A DNA stretch of 64,000 nt from Diploptera punctata (GCA_030220185.1 JASPKZ010009649.1:1-64000); one strand, 5' to 3'. Numbered from the stretch's first letter, positions 20,721-31,841 are shown. Notes: generated by a model not told the origin, from the sequence alone. Made by a program: numbers and translations.

Positions 20721-23404
20721 ACACGCTCAGGGACAATTTCTTAATGTCATGGCATTTAATGCCAATGGTATTGCCTCACAGGTCCATGAATTGGAAATTG
20801 TACTTCATACACACAACATAGACATACTTTTAATCAGCGAGACGCATCTGAAACCAAAGGATAAATTCCGACTCGCTGATTACTACACTTATCGCACAGA
20901 TCGCCTAAATGCCCCCCTTGGTGGCACTGCAATCTGCATCCGAAAATCCATATCCCACAGACACATTTCTGTCCCAGGCTTCACTTCATAGAAGCCACTG
21001 GCATTATACTTCCAATCACACAACACATGAATATATTCATAGCTTCCATATATAAATCTCCACTTAGGCCCCTCACTCGACATGACATGCGCATACTTGC
21101 ATCGATCTCGCCCCGGTACCTACTGGCAGGCGATTTCAATGCAAAGCATCGCGCATGGAACTGTAGAGTACCCAATGCTTCGGGTGTGGTATTACAACAC
21201 TTCTGTAATACCCACAACATCGAAATCTCAGCACCAAGGGAACACACCTTCTTTAGAAACACTCAACAAGGCTTATGCTCCGACATTCTAGATATCGCAC
21301 TTTTGAAAAACATTACCATCTCCCCTCACATAGATACACTGCCTGGTGAGCTAAACTCAGACCACGTCCCTATCATGTTTAAGCTCACTACTAGATTCAT
21401 ACTTCAGCCCCCGTTCCGATCTCACACAATGAATACAGACTGGAATCGTTATTCAAGACTCCTTTCACAGTGGATTAATCCTCGATTAAGAGTAAACTCC
21501 ACTGAAGAACTTGAGACTTCTATAAATGACTTCCAGGCTTCTATTCATACAGCCCTCGACATAACTACAAGAAACAACACTACACGTCCAAATCAAACAG
21601 ATCAAACACTTCTTGACTACCTAGAGCATAAGCGACGAGCCCTCAAACAGTACAGACTCTATGGACACCCACAAATGAAACAGGAGTACAATTACTATGC
21701 TCGACTGGTCAAAGAAAGACTGCGAGATCACAAAATTACGCAATGGGAAAATGCCCTATCCAATTTCAATGCTCAAAAAACTCCGCCTTGGGAGATTATA
21801 AAAAGAATTAAATTAAACCGCGGACCTTCTAAACCGACTGCAATTGAGAACAATGGAACTTGGGCTTATCATCCTTATGATCAAGCACAAGTTCTCGCGG
21901 AAAATTTCGCAAATCGATTCAGACCACAAGAGTTAACGTCGCCAGTTCATGAAGCTGAAGTCAATAATAGAGTAGACACCTTCCTAGCTGCTCCCTACAC
22001 AAATGAAAGACCTGACATCCACCTCGCTGACCTACGCATTCACGTCCAGGCCCTTCGCACTTCAAGTGCACCTGGACATGATCGTATAAGTAACCTAGCC
22101 TTAAAGCATCTCCCGCGCAAAGCGCTACTTCGACTCCTTACTATCCTTAAATACTGTATCCAATTTAATCACTTCCCTGCAACTTGGAAGATGGCTAAAG
22201 TTATTGTGCTACCGAAACCAGGAAAAAATCCAAGTAATCCAGACAATTTGCGTCCAATAAGCCTTCTACCAGTTCTGGGAAAAATCCTAGAAAAACTACT
22301 TTTGGCCAAACTAAAAATTGAAGTCTCAAACAAAGAACTATTACCCAACCATCAATTTGGATTTCGAAATTCACACAGCACACCGCTGCAACTGGCGAGG
22401 CTTATAGACCAAATAGTCACTGGTTTCAACGCCAAGCGTAGTACAATAGCAGTCTTCCTCGACATTGAGAAAGCTTTTGACACAACTTGGATAAACGGAT
22501 TGATATATAAGCTGATACAATTCCAAATTAATCCAAATTTAGTCAAAATAATCTCCACTTATCTGAGAAATAGAACCTTCTATGTCTCTGTGAGTGGAAA
22601 TAAATCTGATACGAAGCCCATACGGGCAGGAGTTCCACAAGGAGCTGTCCTTTCACCCTTATTGTACTCCCTATATGTCTCTGACCTACCTTCACCTCCA
22701 TCACTCCAAATAGCTTCCTTTGCTGATGACACTTGTCTATTCATGCAATCCAAACTTAAATCCATTCCTCACAGACTTGCAACATTCCAGCGAGCAATAA
22801 CCATAATATATGAATGGTTTTGCTCCTGGAACATTAAACTAAATGCTGGGAAAACGCAAGTCGTCCTGTTTTCCAAATCGAACTTTCCATGTCCAATCCA
22901 GCTCACTATGGGTGTACAACCTCTGCCAGTAGAAACTTCTGTCAGATATTTAGGCCTAATATTGGATAAAAGGCTTACTTTAGAGCCCATGTTGATCATA
23001 TAATAACCAGAGCCCATCAAGGCATAGCGATATTATATCCGTTTTTCAAGTCGCCGTCACTGTCCCGTAGGATCAAGCTCACATTATATGTGGCTGTGAT
23101 CCGTAGTATGCTATTGTACGGCTGTGAATCTCTGAGTATCCTTGCGAAATGCCACAAGAAGAAACTACAGATACTGCAAAACAAGTGTCTAAAAATCGTA
23201 CTTTCGGCCCCGCGTTACACAAGGATAACAGAGATGCACGAGGCCACGAAGGTGCCATATATTGATACTATCATATCAGAAAGGGTCACCACCATGTTTC
23301 AAAACATAAATGATCATGAAAACCCAATAGTACGCAATATAGGACACCTTCCACAATGGCGTACTACACATAGAAACATATTCGACCAAATAAATAATCC
23401 ATAG
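20713..23404 (+). CDS. Jockey-type LINE ORF2: endonuclease and reverse transcriptase
   Basis: ATG at 20713 overlaps the ORF1 stop by eight bases. Residues 1-230: endonuclease with FNANGI, LISETHL, GGTAICI, LLAGDFNAKHRAWNC and ELNSDHVPIMF. Middle: reverse transcriptase with LRPISLLPVLGKILEKLL, FLDIEKAFDTTW, AGVPQGAVLSPLLYSLY and the catalytic FADD (SFADDTCLF). C-terminus: LYGCESLSILAKCHKKK and NIGHLPQW. Breaks are a one-base shift near 20990 and a one-base deletion near 22985 in a CCC run. Catalytic residues look intact, so the copy died recently or the breaks are sequence errors. Confidence 0.85.
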
Positions 23405-23604
23405 TACTTAGCATGTAGCAACCAAGGTCAGAATGATGAGCGCAGAGTGGCGTGGCTCATTCCGGGTCCTGAATCGAGCCAAGCTCTTCAGCGACACGGT
23501 TTCCGATGCCCCAATCAAGCGAGATCTATTCGCCTTGGCAACAATATCCATATAAATCTCACACTACTCAAACAATAAAATAAATCCCCATAAAATCGCC
23601 GTGT

Positions 23605-24603
23605 AGGCTAGGGTATACCAGCTGAACCCAATACAGAATACCCCACGCGAATTCGCCGACAAGGGACAAACACAAGTCCCAGGAAAGGCACACTGGACAG
23701 CGCCAATAGCTGTCACAAAGTGATGATGACTTTGGTTTGTATCACTTTTTATCTTTGGATTGTGCTTTGGTTAATTGTCTTGTATATTTTCTCTTCTATG
23801 GTTGCATCCATAGAGAAACTTCGAATAGAGGGGAAACTGAGTACAGTGACATCTAAAAAATTTCGGTCGTTTACGATGAACTACAATGAGCAAACTACAA
23901 TGGTAGCGCTGTTTCGTAGTAACAGAATATGTAACTAAATAAAACAAATGCAAGGCACACGGCGTCGTTCACGGCGTGTTTAACGGTGTTCACTCGGGAT
24001 TATGGGAAGTTAGCCATTTTGTAAATTTAAATTTTTAACTGCTATCCTTTCGTTCTATGTAGACGGTACTGTAAATTATCGAAAGTTAAAATCATTACTT
24101 AGATTTTATTTTACTCTAATTTGTAAGTAAATTCAAGCTTGTTTACATTTTTAATGTGAATCTATTTTCAAAGATAAACCTACTAGAAGTGATAAAATTC
24201 TAAGATTTGTTAGGTTAGGAAGAGTGATGTTAGTGTACAGCCATTTCTAATAAACATTTTAAAAATGTGACTTTATAATGGACAGATGTACGACATGGCT
24301 AAGGTTATTTAATAAATATTGTATAAAATATGTATGTGAGAATAAGGGGGTAGGTCAATTGTACATATTTATTAAAAGAGCTCATAATGCACGTTTTAAA
24401 ATTTTAATAAACGAAAATAAATTAACATGTTTTATTTATTTCCATTCTTCCTTTCTGTTAAAATTAAAGAAAATCTGTAGGTCTGAGAGACTGGGTATAC
24501 ATAATTCCACAATTTAAGATTAATTAATACGTTATTTATTCCTATAAAAGTTAAATTCCATGATTATTCATCAGATGGCGTTATATAATTATAATTCATA
24601 ATT
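23605..24603. other. Unassigned sequence
   Basis: Part of 23605-23720 may be the LINE's 3' untranslated region. From 23730 to 24600 several short frames occur, none recognisable; composition is AT-rich and no repeat boundary is clear. Confidence 0.4.
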
Positions 24604-25035
24604 TTACCACCAGGCGGTGCTGAATTTCATATTAGTACCAGAAAAAAATCGAAAAAATTTAGATGTATTTAGTTGTTCTACACTAGCGCCGCTTATGGCA
24701 TGTACGCGAAACTTGCCTACTTTCTTCTCTGGTACTCTGTGGGTTGCATCGAGCTTGTTTGTGATGTAGTCCGTCATGAGATCTACCTTTTGTGTTAGTT
24801 CTTCCATTTTTGGATTCTTTGTCATCATGGTTTCTATTTTTATCATCAACTGCTGGATTAGATCTCCTTGTTGTTTTGTTGCTTGTATGGTCACTTACAG
24901 CTTCTGCATATCCATGTTAGGTTGCAGTTATTTTTCCCCATGATGTCAAACTCTCCTTGCTTGAGTCCTGCGCAGTCTTTGTGGTACCAGAGGTCGCATA
25001 CTCCATCATATTGGATTGCAGGAGTTCCGTCTTCG
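24604..25035 (-). pseudogene. LINE ORF1 N-terminal part: PHD finger and coiled coil
   Basis: On the minus strand about 25020-24900 reads VCDLWYHKDC, then FDIMGKNNC and TWICRSC, the second half of a PHD-type zinc finger (C, H-x2-C, then W-x-C-x2-C). After a stop, 24894-24604 gives a helical segment IQQLMIKIETMMTKNPKMEE with coiled-coil periodicity. PHD plus coiled coil is an ORF1 layout found in several non-LTR elements. The rest of the LINE is missing. Confidence 0.6.
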
Positions 25036-25735
25036 AAATCCTGATAATATGACCCCGATTTCCCTTCTCGTTGGTTTTTGTTTTCTTTGCCAGATGCTGT
25101 CTTTGGTTTTACGTCACTTCCGGTTTGTGGTCGGCATGTGGTTATCTTCCTTTAATTTCTCTGTTTCTATGTATAAGCTATTTTACACTCGGGTATCTAT
25201 GTACCTTAGGTATTTACTTTTTTTACCTGTGTGTAGATAAATATATTAAACGCGCATTTCCACGATAACACTCGTCTTGTTAATAATAGATATACTAAAA
25301 TACATGGATCAACTGCTAAAATATACACGCACTGTACTTGCACCTGTACTCACACCGGAAGCTTCTTTTAATTTTCCCCGTTCTTTACGCCGCTGAATTA
25401 TACGCTGCAGAAAAACGTTCTCTATGGCAGAGTTTGTAACTTGTAGCAGAGATAACCCGCTTGAAGTGCTTCGTTCTCTATGCTTTGGTCCTCTTTGTCA
25501 TAGACTCTTTGTCCGCTGAATGCGCCCATTGCAAATTTTAGTTTAATTTAAACTCAGCATCCAATCTGGTCAAATCAACATATATATTTCTCTCAGGTAA
25601 TTATTAACATACACAAAGAAATTAAACATAGGCACATTTCAGGAAATGTATGCTATTATGCATTACAGGGACCTTTGTCCCAACCACAAAATATTAAAGG
25701 AGTTGGGACTCTTTTCAAGAACTCAAAATATATAA
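25036..25735. other. Unassigned, probably LINE leader sequence
   Basis: The region directly upstream of the PHD fragment (on the minus strand) includes short repeats of CTCTATGG and TTCTTTACG. It has no recognisable coding sequence. Confidence 0.3.
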
Positions 25736-26105
25736 AACAGATATTCTTCTAGTTATATGAATGCGAAACACTCTTACTTTAGAAGAGGAAAGAAGATTAC
25801 GAGTATTTGAGAATCAAGTTCTTAGGAATGTTTTTGGGCCAAAAATAGATGGGCAGGTGAATGGAGATAACTACATAATAGTGAGTTACACGATATGTAT
25901 AGGAAGCCAGATATAATAGTAGACTGCGATGGGCAAGACATGTGGCACGTATGGGGGATGAAAGAATAAAGAGGGAGAATATTATCAATGATTTGAGGAA
26001 GTAGATTATACAAGGGATGATTGGAAAACATTAACTCAGGTTAGGGATGCTATTTCCGCGTGGCCATGAACCTACGGGTGTCAATAGAGCCAGTGAGTTA
26101 ATTAT
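25736..26105 (+). pseudogene. RTE-like LINE 3' end
   Basis: Broken frames read RIFENQVLRNVFGPK, RRLRWARHVARMGDER and RKINREQ-like text, then DLRK and the standard 3' end with CATGAACCTACGGG and GCCAGTGAGTTAA. Truncated at the 5' side within the C-terminal extension. Confidence 0.7.
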
Positions 26106-26147
26106 TGAACCTTCCTATGTTGGTAGCATACAAACCCCTGACTGAAG

Positions 26148-27370
26148 TTTCCATTAAACTCGGTAAGAACAGGGTTTTATTTTCAAATATTTGCCTCCAT
26201 TTAAAATAAATTTAAGGCTCATATTTCCATTAAACGCAGTCTGAATTTTTTCTAAGTCCGAGGCGGACCACATGCATGCACCAACAGGGTTTTATTTTCA
26301 AATTATTTCTTACCATTTACAACAAATTTAAAATGTTTTCTAACTATTATTGGAATATATTTTTCGGATAATCTTGCCATTAAGCACAGCGAGAATTTTT
26401 TGTAAGTCCCAGGCAGACACCACGCGCATGCGCTAACAAATGCGAAGCGGTTTACTCTATGGAATATCGCAATGCAGCCAACATTATATTATTTAAAAAA
26501 CCAACCTAAAGCTAACCTAATGCAATTTAAGCACTCTAACCTGTGAAAGAATGCAACGTCCAAAAATAAATAGTACTCAAATTCTGAAGTACATACCCTA
26601 TGTTAGCTGCACTGTTGTATAGAATGTTGTTAAAAATCAATATGGCTGCCACATCTTCATGTTACGTATATAGTTATATATCATAGAAAAATAGGCTGAT
26701 GCTTCTATTAAGCACAGTGAGAAATTTTTTTGATTTTAAAGAATATTCTATACAACAGTGCAGCCAACATAGGTTATGTACTTCAGAATTTGAGAATTTA
26801 CTATTTATTTTTGGGAATTGCATTCTTTCACAGGTTATAGTGCTTAAATTGCATTAGGTTTGATAAATAGCATGTAAAACGTTGGCTGCATCGCGATATT
26901 CTATAGAATAAACCGCTTCGCGTTTGTTGGTACATGCGTCTGGTGTCTGCCTGGGACTTAGAAAAATTCTCACTGCACTTAATGGAAAGATTATCCAAAA
27001 AATAGTTTCAGATAATCGCTAGAAAAAATGTAAAATTTGTTTAAATAGTGGGATATAATTTGAACATAAAACCCTGTTGGTGAATGTGCGTGGTGTCTGC
27101 CTCGGACTTATAAAAATTTCTCACTGCGCTTAATGGAAACATCACCCGAACTTACTATTTATTTTTTGGTGTTGCATTCTATCATAGGTTAGAGTGCTTA
27201 ATTTGCATTAGGTTAGCTTTTATGTTCGTTAAATATTGTGTATATGCTGGTTCATTGCGTGATTTCATAGAGTAAACTGCTTTGGATTTGCGTATGGTGT
27301 CTGCCTGGGACTTAGAAAAATTTGTCACTGTGTTTAATGGAAACCTTATCCCCAGAAACATCCAGGTTTT
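26148..27370. mobile_element. Fold-back element with nested terminal repeats
   Basis: Arms at about 26355-26640 and 26730-27015 are inverted copies (for example AAGCGGTTTACTCTATGGAATATC against its reverse complement around 26890-26920) around a spacer of about 90 bp. The terminal phrase AAGTCCCAGGCAGACACC recurs in both orientations outside the main arms (near 26260, 27100 and 27300), each next to CCATTAA. No open frame. This looks like a non-autonomous element with long inverted repeats that has inserted into its own kind. Confidence 0.65.
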
Positions 27371-27750
27371 ACCCAACAACTTCGGAGACAATGACAGATC
27401 AGTCAGGTTGGACAGCTTTCTGGGAATTCCCAAATAGGATGTTACATTGAATTGCGAGGCGAAATCTAATGGATTCATGGTCATGGGCCAATTTTGGGGT
27501 CACAAGGGTTAGAGTACCCATGTTTCCTAAAAGCTCCTCACTATGCAGTCTGTTGCTAGTCTCACAACGGCAACAGGACTCATCTTCAGTTGGCGGATGA
27601 GAGATGGTCAATGAAGTTGCGAGGAATGGGTAATGTTTAACAGTCTTCCCAGCTAAGTCCATTGAACTCGTAGACCAATTGTGTGGAGTTTTGTGTTTGT
27701 GGGCAAACAACCCAGGGAGTAGTGGAACATCAATTTTCAATTTAGGTAAC
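27371..27750. other. Unassigned; possible old PLE-type terminal sequence
   Basis: On the minus strand 27605-27540 contains ACTGAAGATGAGTCC and GTGAGACTAGC, loosely like a hammerhead core, with no clear stem. No gene is supported. Confidence 0.3.
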
Positions 27751-27751
27751 A

Positions 27752-28065
27752 TTTTTTATCACTTACCTCATGTTATTTTTTTTTAACTAGTTTTGGAACT
27801 TTACACTTCAGTCCATCTTCAGTAATTTCGTGACCATTGTTCTGTCATCTTGAAGAGACACCTTTTGCACCCCCTGTTGTTAGACTTCAAAATCAGATAA
27901 TTTTCCCCGGGAATTTCAAAGTTCATTCAGTTCTCCTTTTCATTTTTTCAAATGTAGATTTTTTCCCAAACTTTGAGTTCTTTCATACATGATCCGAAGA
28001 AGATCTTATCTAAAAGAGGGTTAAATTGTTAAAACAAATAGAAGAACCAAAAGAACTCATAAACT
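27752..28065. mobile_element. Penelope-like element fragments, family A
   Basis: The left part (-) carries the end of a GIY-YIG protein (phrases matching ELTVWEKIYIQK and FEIPGE) followed by a hammerhead-like core and CATGAGGTAAGTG at 27752-27775. Near 28020 a plus-strand piece reads LLKQIEEPKEL. The pair is the remains of an inverted copy like 44106-45653. Confidence 0.6.
27782..27829 (-). ncRNA. Hammerhead-like motif, PLE family A, decayed
   Basis: CTGAAGA, T, then GGAC and GTTCC as the remains of stem II, AAAAC in place of GAAAC, and ACTAGT as stem III with loop. The parallel copy at 60265-60317 (-) keeps a better stem II. Confidence 0.4.
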
Positions 28066-28235
28066 TTATTGTAATCTTTTCTCTTCTCATAAGGTAAGAG
28101 TCCATGCTATGCATCCATATACTGGGAGAATAACAGTTAATGGTTGATATTCAAAGAATGATTGGGAAGCATCTCAGGATAGAGAAGTATGGAGAGAGCT
28201 TATGTTTGCAAAGCCACAAACCTATGAGTCTTATA
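28066..28235 (+). mobile_element. LINE 3'-end fragment
   Basis: NDWEASQDREVWRELM-like text followed by AAACCTATGAGTCT matches the 3' ends of the RTE-like fragments elsewhere in the window. It forms the target into which the Tc1-type element inserted. Confidence 0.5.
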
Positions 28236-29734
28236 CACTGCTCAAAAAACTTAGGGGATATTGTAGAATAACCTATTAAGACTATGTTTTTAGGAACAGT
28301 ATTAGATGCAATCACTTTCTATTACTCCAAAAGAATGTCAACAAGAGTTTGAAGTCATTGCGTAACCTCTGTACCACACCAGATGTCAAAGAGATCCTGA
28401 TTAGGAATATGGCAAACAAACAAAGCAACATTAACATGGGTGAAAATGTTTCTTTAGTATGGTCTCCTCGAACGGCCAGCACTGCCTCACACCTGTATGG
28501 CATTGATGCAATGAGGTTAGCAATGAGTTCTTGGGGGATACGTGGCCACTCTTCCATAAGAGCAATGTGCAGCTCTGGAACAGTTGTGGGAGGTGCTGGT
28601 CTGCCTGCAATGCACCTGCCTAATGCATCCCACACATGCTCAATCGGATTTATGTCCGGGGAGGAAGCTGGCCATTGCATACGCTCGATACCCTCCACTT
28701 CCAGCGTGTCGTCCACCAAGTCAGCTCTGTGGGGTCGTGCATTATCGTCCATAAAAAGAAAAGAATCACCTGTGGCATCAGCATAAGGCACGAAAAGGTT
28801 GGAGAATCTCATCTCTATACTTTACCGCAGTCAAAGTACCACCTTGGATAACATAGAGGTCCGTACGTCCACCACTATTGACTCCTGCCTACACCATCAA
28901 TCCACTGCCACCATATGGGGATCTTTCACGTACAAAAGCTGGATTGTTTCGTGTCCCTTTTTCTCTCCAGATGAATACACGCCGACTATCACATTCCATG
29001 TTGAATTGCGACTCATCAGAAAAAAGAACTGATCTCCATTCAGCATGCCTCCAGCCACGATGTTCCTCCGCCCAGTTTCTGCGATCTCTACGGTGTTGTG
29101 GAGTTAACCTGGTACACACCATGGGCCTACGGACATAGAGACCACTTCCATGCAGTCGATTAGGGACAGTTTGAGTTGACACCCTGCGTCCTGTTGTTGT
29201 TTGAAGTGTATTTCGCAGTTGAGTTGCATTCTGCTGTCTATTCCGACGGGCTGTTAACAAGAGGTAACGGTCATCCCTTGCTGTTGTTGCCCTTGGTCGA
29301 CCTTGTCCGGCTCTTCTGTGAATAGTATGTTCTTTGAAAATGATTCCAAAGACTGGAAATCACGCTTTGAGACACCCCAATGGCTTGTGCCACCTCTTGT
29401 TGTGTCTGTCCAGCTTCCATCCTTCCTATGGCCCTCCAAGCCATTGGTTCAGGTAAATCACGTTGTCGAAGCATCACTGTCCCTAAGGCAAGTCATTCAC
29501 TAACTGAAAACTGGACTGGATTTAAAAACAGCAACAAAACATTCACCCCCACACCACCCTTTCACATCAACAGTACAGACACTGCCCTCTGGTGTGGTAC
29601 CGAGGTTACGTAACAACTTCAAGCTCTTATTTACATTATCTTGGAGTAATAGAAAGTGATGGCATCTAATACTATTCCAAAAAACATAGTCTTAATAGGT
29701 TATTCTACAATATCCCCTAATTTTTTTGAGTATA
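28236..29734 (-). mobile_element. Tc1-type DNA transposon with long terminal inverted repeats
   Basis: Inverted repeats of about 110 bp (28243-28356 and 29617-29732) differ at only some positions and start CTCAAAAAA with TTAGGGGATATTG. A TA dinucleotide abuts each end, as expected for Tc1/mariner targets; the outermost bases differ slightly between ends (TACACTG against TATA). A transposase of the DD34E class lies between them on the minus strand. Size of 1.5 kb is typical. Confidence 0.85.
28430..29477 (-). pseudogene. Tc1-type transposase (DD34E), frameshifted
   Basis: The N-terminal DNA-binding part (29477-29271) reads RAIGRMEAGQTQQEVAQAIG with helix-turn-helix spacing; a second helix-turn-helix lies at 29260-29170 (RNTLQTTTGRRVSTQTVPNR). 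The catalytic part shows FSDESQF (first D), FMDDNARPHRA (second D) and SPDINPIEHVWDALGR (E), with 34 residues between second D and E. Two or three frame breaks (near 29265, 28888 and 28815) interrupt it. Cut-and-paste transposase, nuclear; inactive as written. Confidence 0.82.
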
Positions 29735-29800
29735 GTTTAGTCAAACTATAGTTTTTACACGCTTTATATTAGCTTGACCTGTATCTATCTATGTAATGGA

Positions 29801-30097
29801 ATCTTTCAACATGATTTTCACCCACTTAAAATCATTGGACCAACTTGAAACTTTGTATACTTGTAAAGGACCAATGACAATACAATAATTTCTTTTTTTT
29901 TTCCTAGAATCCTGGCCAGAATCGTCAGAAAATCAAAAAAAGTGTTTGTGTAATTATCTTTCAACACGATTTTCACCCACTTAAAATCATTGGATCGACT
30001 TGAAACTTTGTATACTTGTAAAGGACCAATGACAATACAATAATTTCATAAATGTTTCTAAAATTCTGGCCAGAATCAACAGAAAATCAAAATAATA
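29801..30097. repeat. Tandem dimer of a 155-bp unit
   Basis: Two adjacent units start ATCTTTCAAC at 29801 and 29956 and share long phrases such as GATTTTCACCCACTTAAAAT and CCAATGACAATACAATAATT. No coding sequence. The dimer directly precedes the tRNA-Tyr-like sequence, possibly as the body of one composite retroposon. Confidence 0.85.
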
Positions 30098-30143
30098 AAA
30101 ACCGATATAATAGGTTGCTGACTTATCAACTTCTTACTCAATC

Positions 30144-30235
30144 GTTGTAAGAGCTCAGTTGGTAGAGCGGTGGACTGTAGTGGTATATAATTTCAGTCAT
30201 CCATAGGTTGCTGGTTCAAATTTGGCCCACCAAAG
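30144..30235 (+). pseudogene. tRNA-Tyr(GTA)-like sequence with intron, decayed
   Basis: GAGCTCAGTTGGTAGAGCGG forms the D-arm region, GGACTGTAG carries a GTA anticodon in the usual insect tRNA-Tyr context, an 18-bp insert (30181-30198) stands where tRNA-Tyr introns lie, and ATCCATAGGTTGCTGGTTCAAAT supplies the anticodon 3' half and T arm. A T8 run follows at about 30240. The acceptor stem (GTTGTAA against CCACCAA) pairs at only about three positions, so this is a pseudogene or tRNA-derived retroposon, not a working tRNA. Confidence 0.7.
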
Positions 30236-30319
30236 GAATTTTTTTTAGGAGAGTATTACTTTTAGCTCATATTACAATAGTATCGAATTTAAAGATATTT
30301 ACATTTTTATCTTATTCTG

Positions 30320-31378
30320 TAAAATATTAAAATTAAAAAATAATAGTTTAAAAAAAACTAAAACAACACGCTTTGTTAGAAAATCGAACTAAAAAATGAA
30401 AAATAATTTTAATTTCCAACATGCTTGGGATAAGATTAAAGTAGTCAACAAAAAAATCATCTCCAACATATCTAGAATAAAACTTTTACCATCAAAAGCG
30501 TGGGGTGCTCTATGTCAATTAATATTTATATCACATCCAAAAATTTACAAAAGTTGTAATTCTATGTGACTCCAAAGCAGCCATTCTCGCTATAACACGA
30601 GACCCAAAAGCATCAAAATTATTGAATGTCACAAAATGATAAAACAGTTATCCCATCTACATAAAAAAGTTGTACTTCAATGAATTCCGGCCCATTGTGG
30701 AGCGACAGGCATTGAAATAGCCGATTTTCTGGCCAAGAACGGTAGCAAAATTGTTTCAAACCCAACTTCTACTCCAATTTCCTTTCACTCTATCAAAAGA
30801 ATTATCTCAAATAAATATATCAATAAACTTAGAGAAGAATACACCACCAAAACATCTGGAAAGGAATGGGAAAATCTACAAGCTACATTACTACATTACA
30901 AAGAAAATCTGCAGTAGCAATATTCAGACTGTTAACGGGACATGACTGCTTGAATAAACACCTACACAGAATTGGCATAACAGATACACCTAAATGCCCT
31001 TTTTGCAATTTAAATGAAGATATGGAAAGAAACCATCTCCTCCGTTGTCCAGCTTTTGTAGAGAGAGACCAGCCGTTCTGCTAAATAGTGGAGTGCAAGA
31101 GAGCGAATGATTTCATTATCAAGTGCTCGACATTAGATACCAACCAACCATATATTTGATAATAAACAGATATTGGTAAAAGTAGAGTCTGTAAGAAGAA
31201 AATGCAAAAAACCATAAAAAGCACCCCATGCTTTTGATGGTAAAATTATTTCTTTTTGTTGACCACTTAATTTAATCGCAAGCGTGTTGGAAATTATAAT
31301 AATTTTTTTTTAGTAGTTCGGTTTTCTAATAAAGCGTGTTGTTTTAGTTTTTTTAAAACTATTATTTATTTTTTAGTT
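30320..31378. mobile_element. Fold-back structure enclosing a LINE RNase H fragment
   Basis: Left arm about 30325-30525 and right arm about 31210-31378 are inverted copies: AACAACACGCTTTGTTAGAAAA is matched by TTCTAATAAAGCGTGTTGTT, and CAAAAGCGTGGGGTGC by GCACCCCATGCTTTTG. Between them lies a LINE C-terminal fragment. Arms diverge by substitutions and indels. No target duplication was recognised. Confidence 0.7.
30545..31180 (+). pseudogene. LINE RNase H and C-terminal cysteine domain fragment
   Basis: Broken frames read IPAHCGATGIEIADFLAK, the C-terminal motif of an RNase H domain as found in R1/I-type LINEs, then TTKTSGKEWENLQ, LLTGHDCLNKHLHRIG and CPFCNLNEDMERNHLLRCP, a CCHC-like motif at the C-terminus of such polymerases. 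Upstream domains are absent. A second copy of the last part lies at 58005-58345. Confidence 0.7.
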
Positions 31379-31418
31379 TGAATATTTTTTTATAGATAAA
31401 ATAAAGTGTATGACATGT

Positions 31419-31841
31419 CATATTTAAAGAGAAAAATTATACGCTCAGACCGGGACCCTTGGTTTTCTAGTCCAAGTGCTCTACCATTTGAGCTACCTGA
31501 GCAAGTACCGATCTAAACGCAAATCTTTCTCTATATACATTGTAATTTCCGCCCACCAAATGCTTTGAAGCCTTTGCTTCTATCTTTGCAAATGGCGGCT
31601 CCTATATTAAGAAGACATATTTGGGAATTATACATTACATTATAAATGCAATGGCTATTTTCGATGTTTTTATTATTAATTTCATACATCTCAATGATGG
31701 ATAAATCATATTTAAAGAGAAAAATTATACGCTCAGACCGGGACTTGAACTCGGGACCCTTGGTTTTCTAGTCCAAGTGCTCTACCATTTGAGCTACCTG
31801 AGCAAGTACTGATCTAAACGCAAATCTTTCTCTATATACGT
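31419..31841 (-). mobile_element. tRNA-headed SINE, family B, direct tandem dimer upstream of the F-box gene
   Basis: Two tRNA-like heads in the same orientation repeat with a period of 288 bp (unit edges CATATTTAAAGAG at 31419 and 31707). Each head on the minus strand folds as a tRNA: acceptor GCTCAGG/TCTGAGC, D stem GCTC/GAGC, anticodon stem CTTGG/CCAAG with an oversized loop, and B box GGTTCAAGTCC. A perfect 12-bp repeat TGTATGACATGT flanks it at 31407-31418 and 31842-31853. The insertion ends about 50 bp before the F-box ATG. Confidence 0.85.

Larger units (their letters stand above)
18561..23600 (+). mobile_element. Jockey-type LINE, copy 2, nearly intact
   Basis: A leader of about 290 bp, ORF1 (18847-20720) and ORF2 (20713-23404) are all present. 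ORF2 contains complete endonuclease and reverse transcriptase motifs and only two single-base frame breaks. ORF1 stop and ORF2 start overlap as ATGTATAG. The 3' region after 23404 carries AATAAA-like sequence near 23570-23585. This is the best preserved autonomous element in the window and is younger than copy 1. Confidence 0.88.

Noticed and set aside
27182..27484. 100-codon minus-strand frame
   Set aside because: Crosses the boundary of a fold-back repeat and shows no conserved motif.
29780..30100. CRISPR-like repeat array
   Set aside because: Only two units of 155 bp without spacers, in an animal genome.
31668..31710. ATTGAGATG...GAAAT in the SINE long end as a hammerhead core
   Set aside because: G8 is missing, no stem II forms and the phrase varies between copies without compensation.
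31430..31810. Several tRNA-like folds with good A and B boxes as functional tRNA genes
   Set aside because: They recur in many near-identical copies with the same non-tRNA flanks, have an oversized anticodon loop and target duplications, so they are SINE heads.
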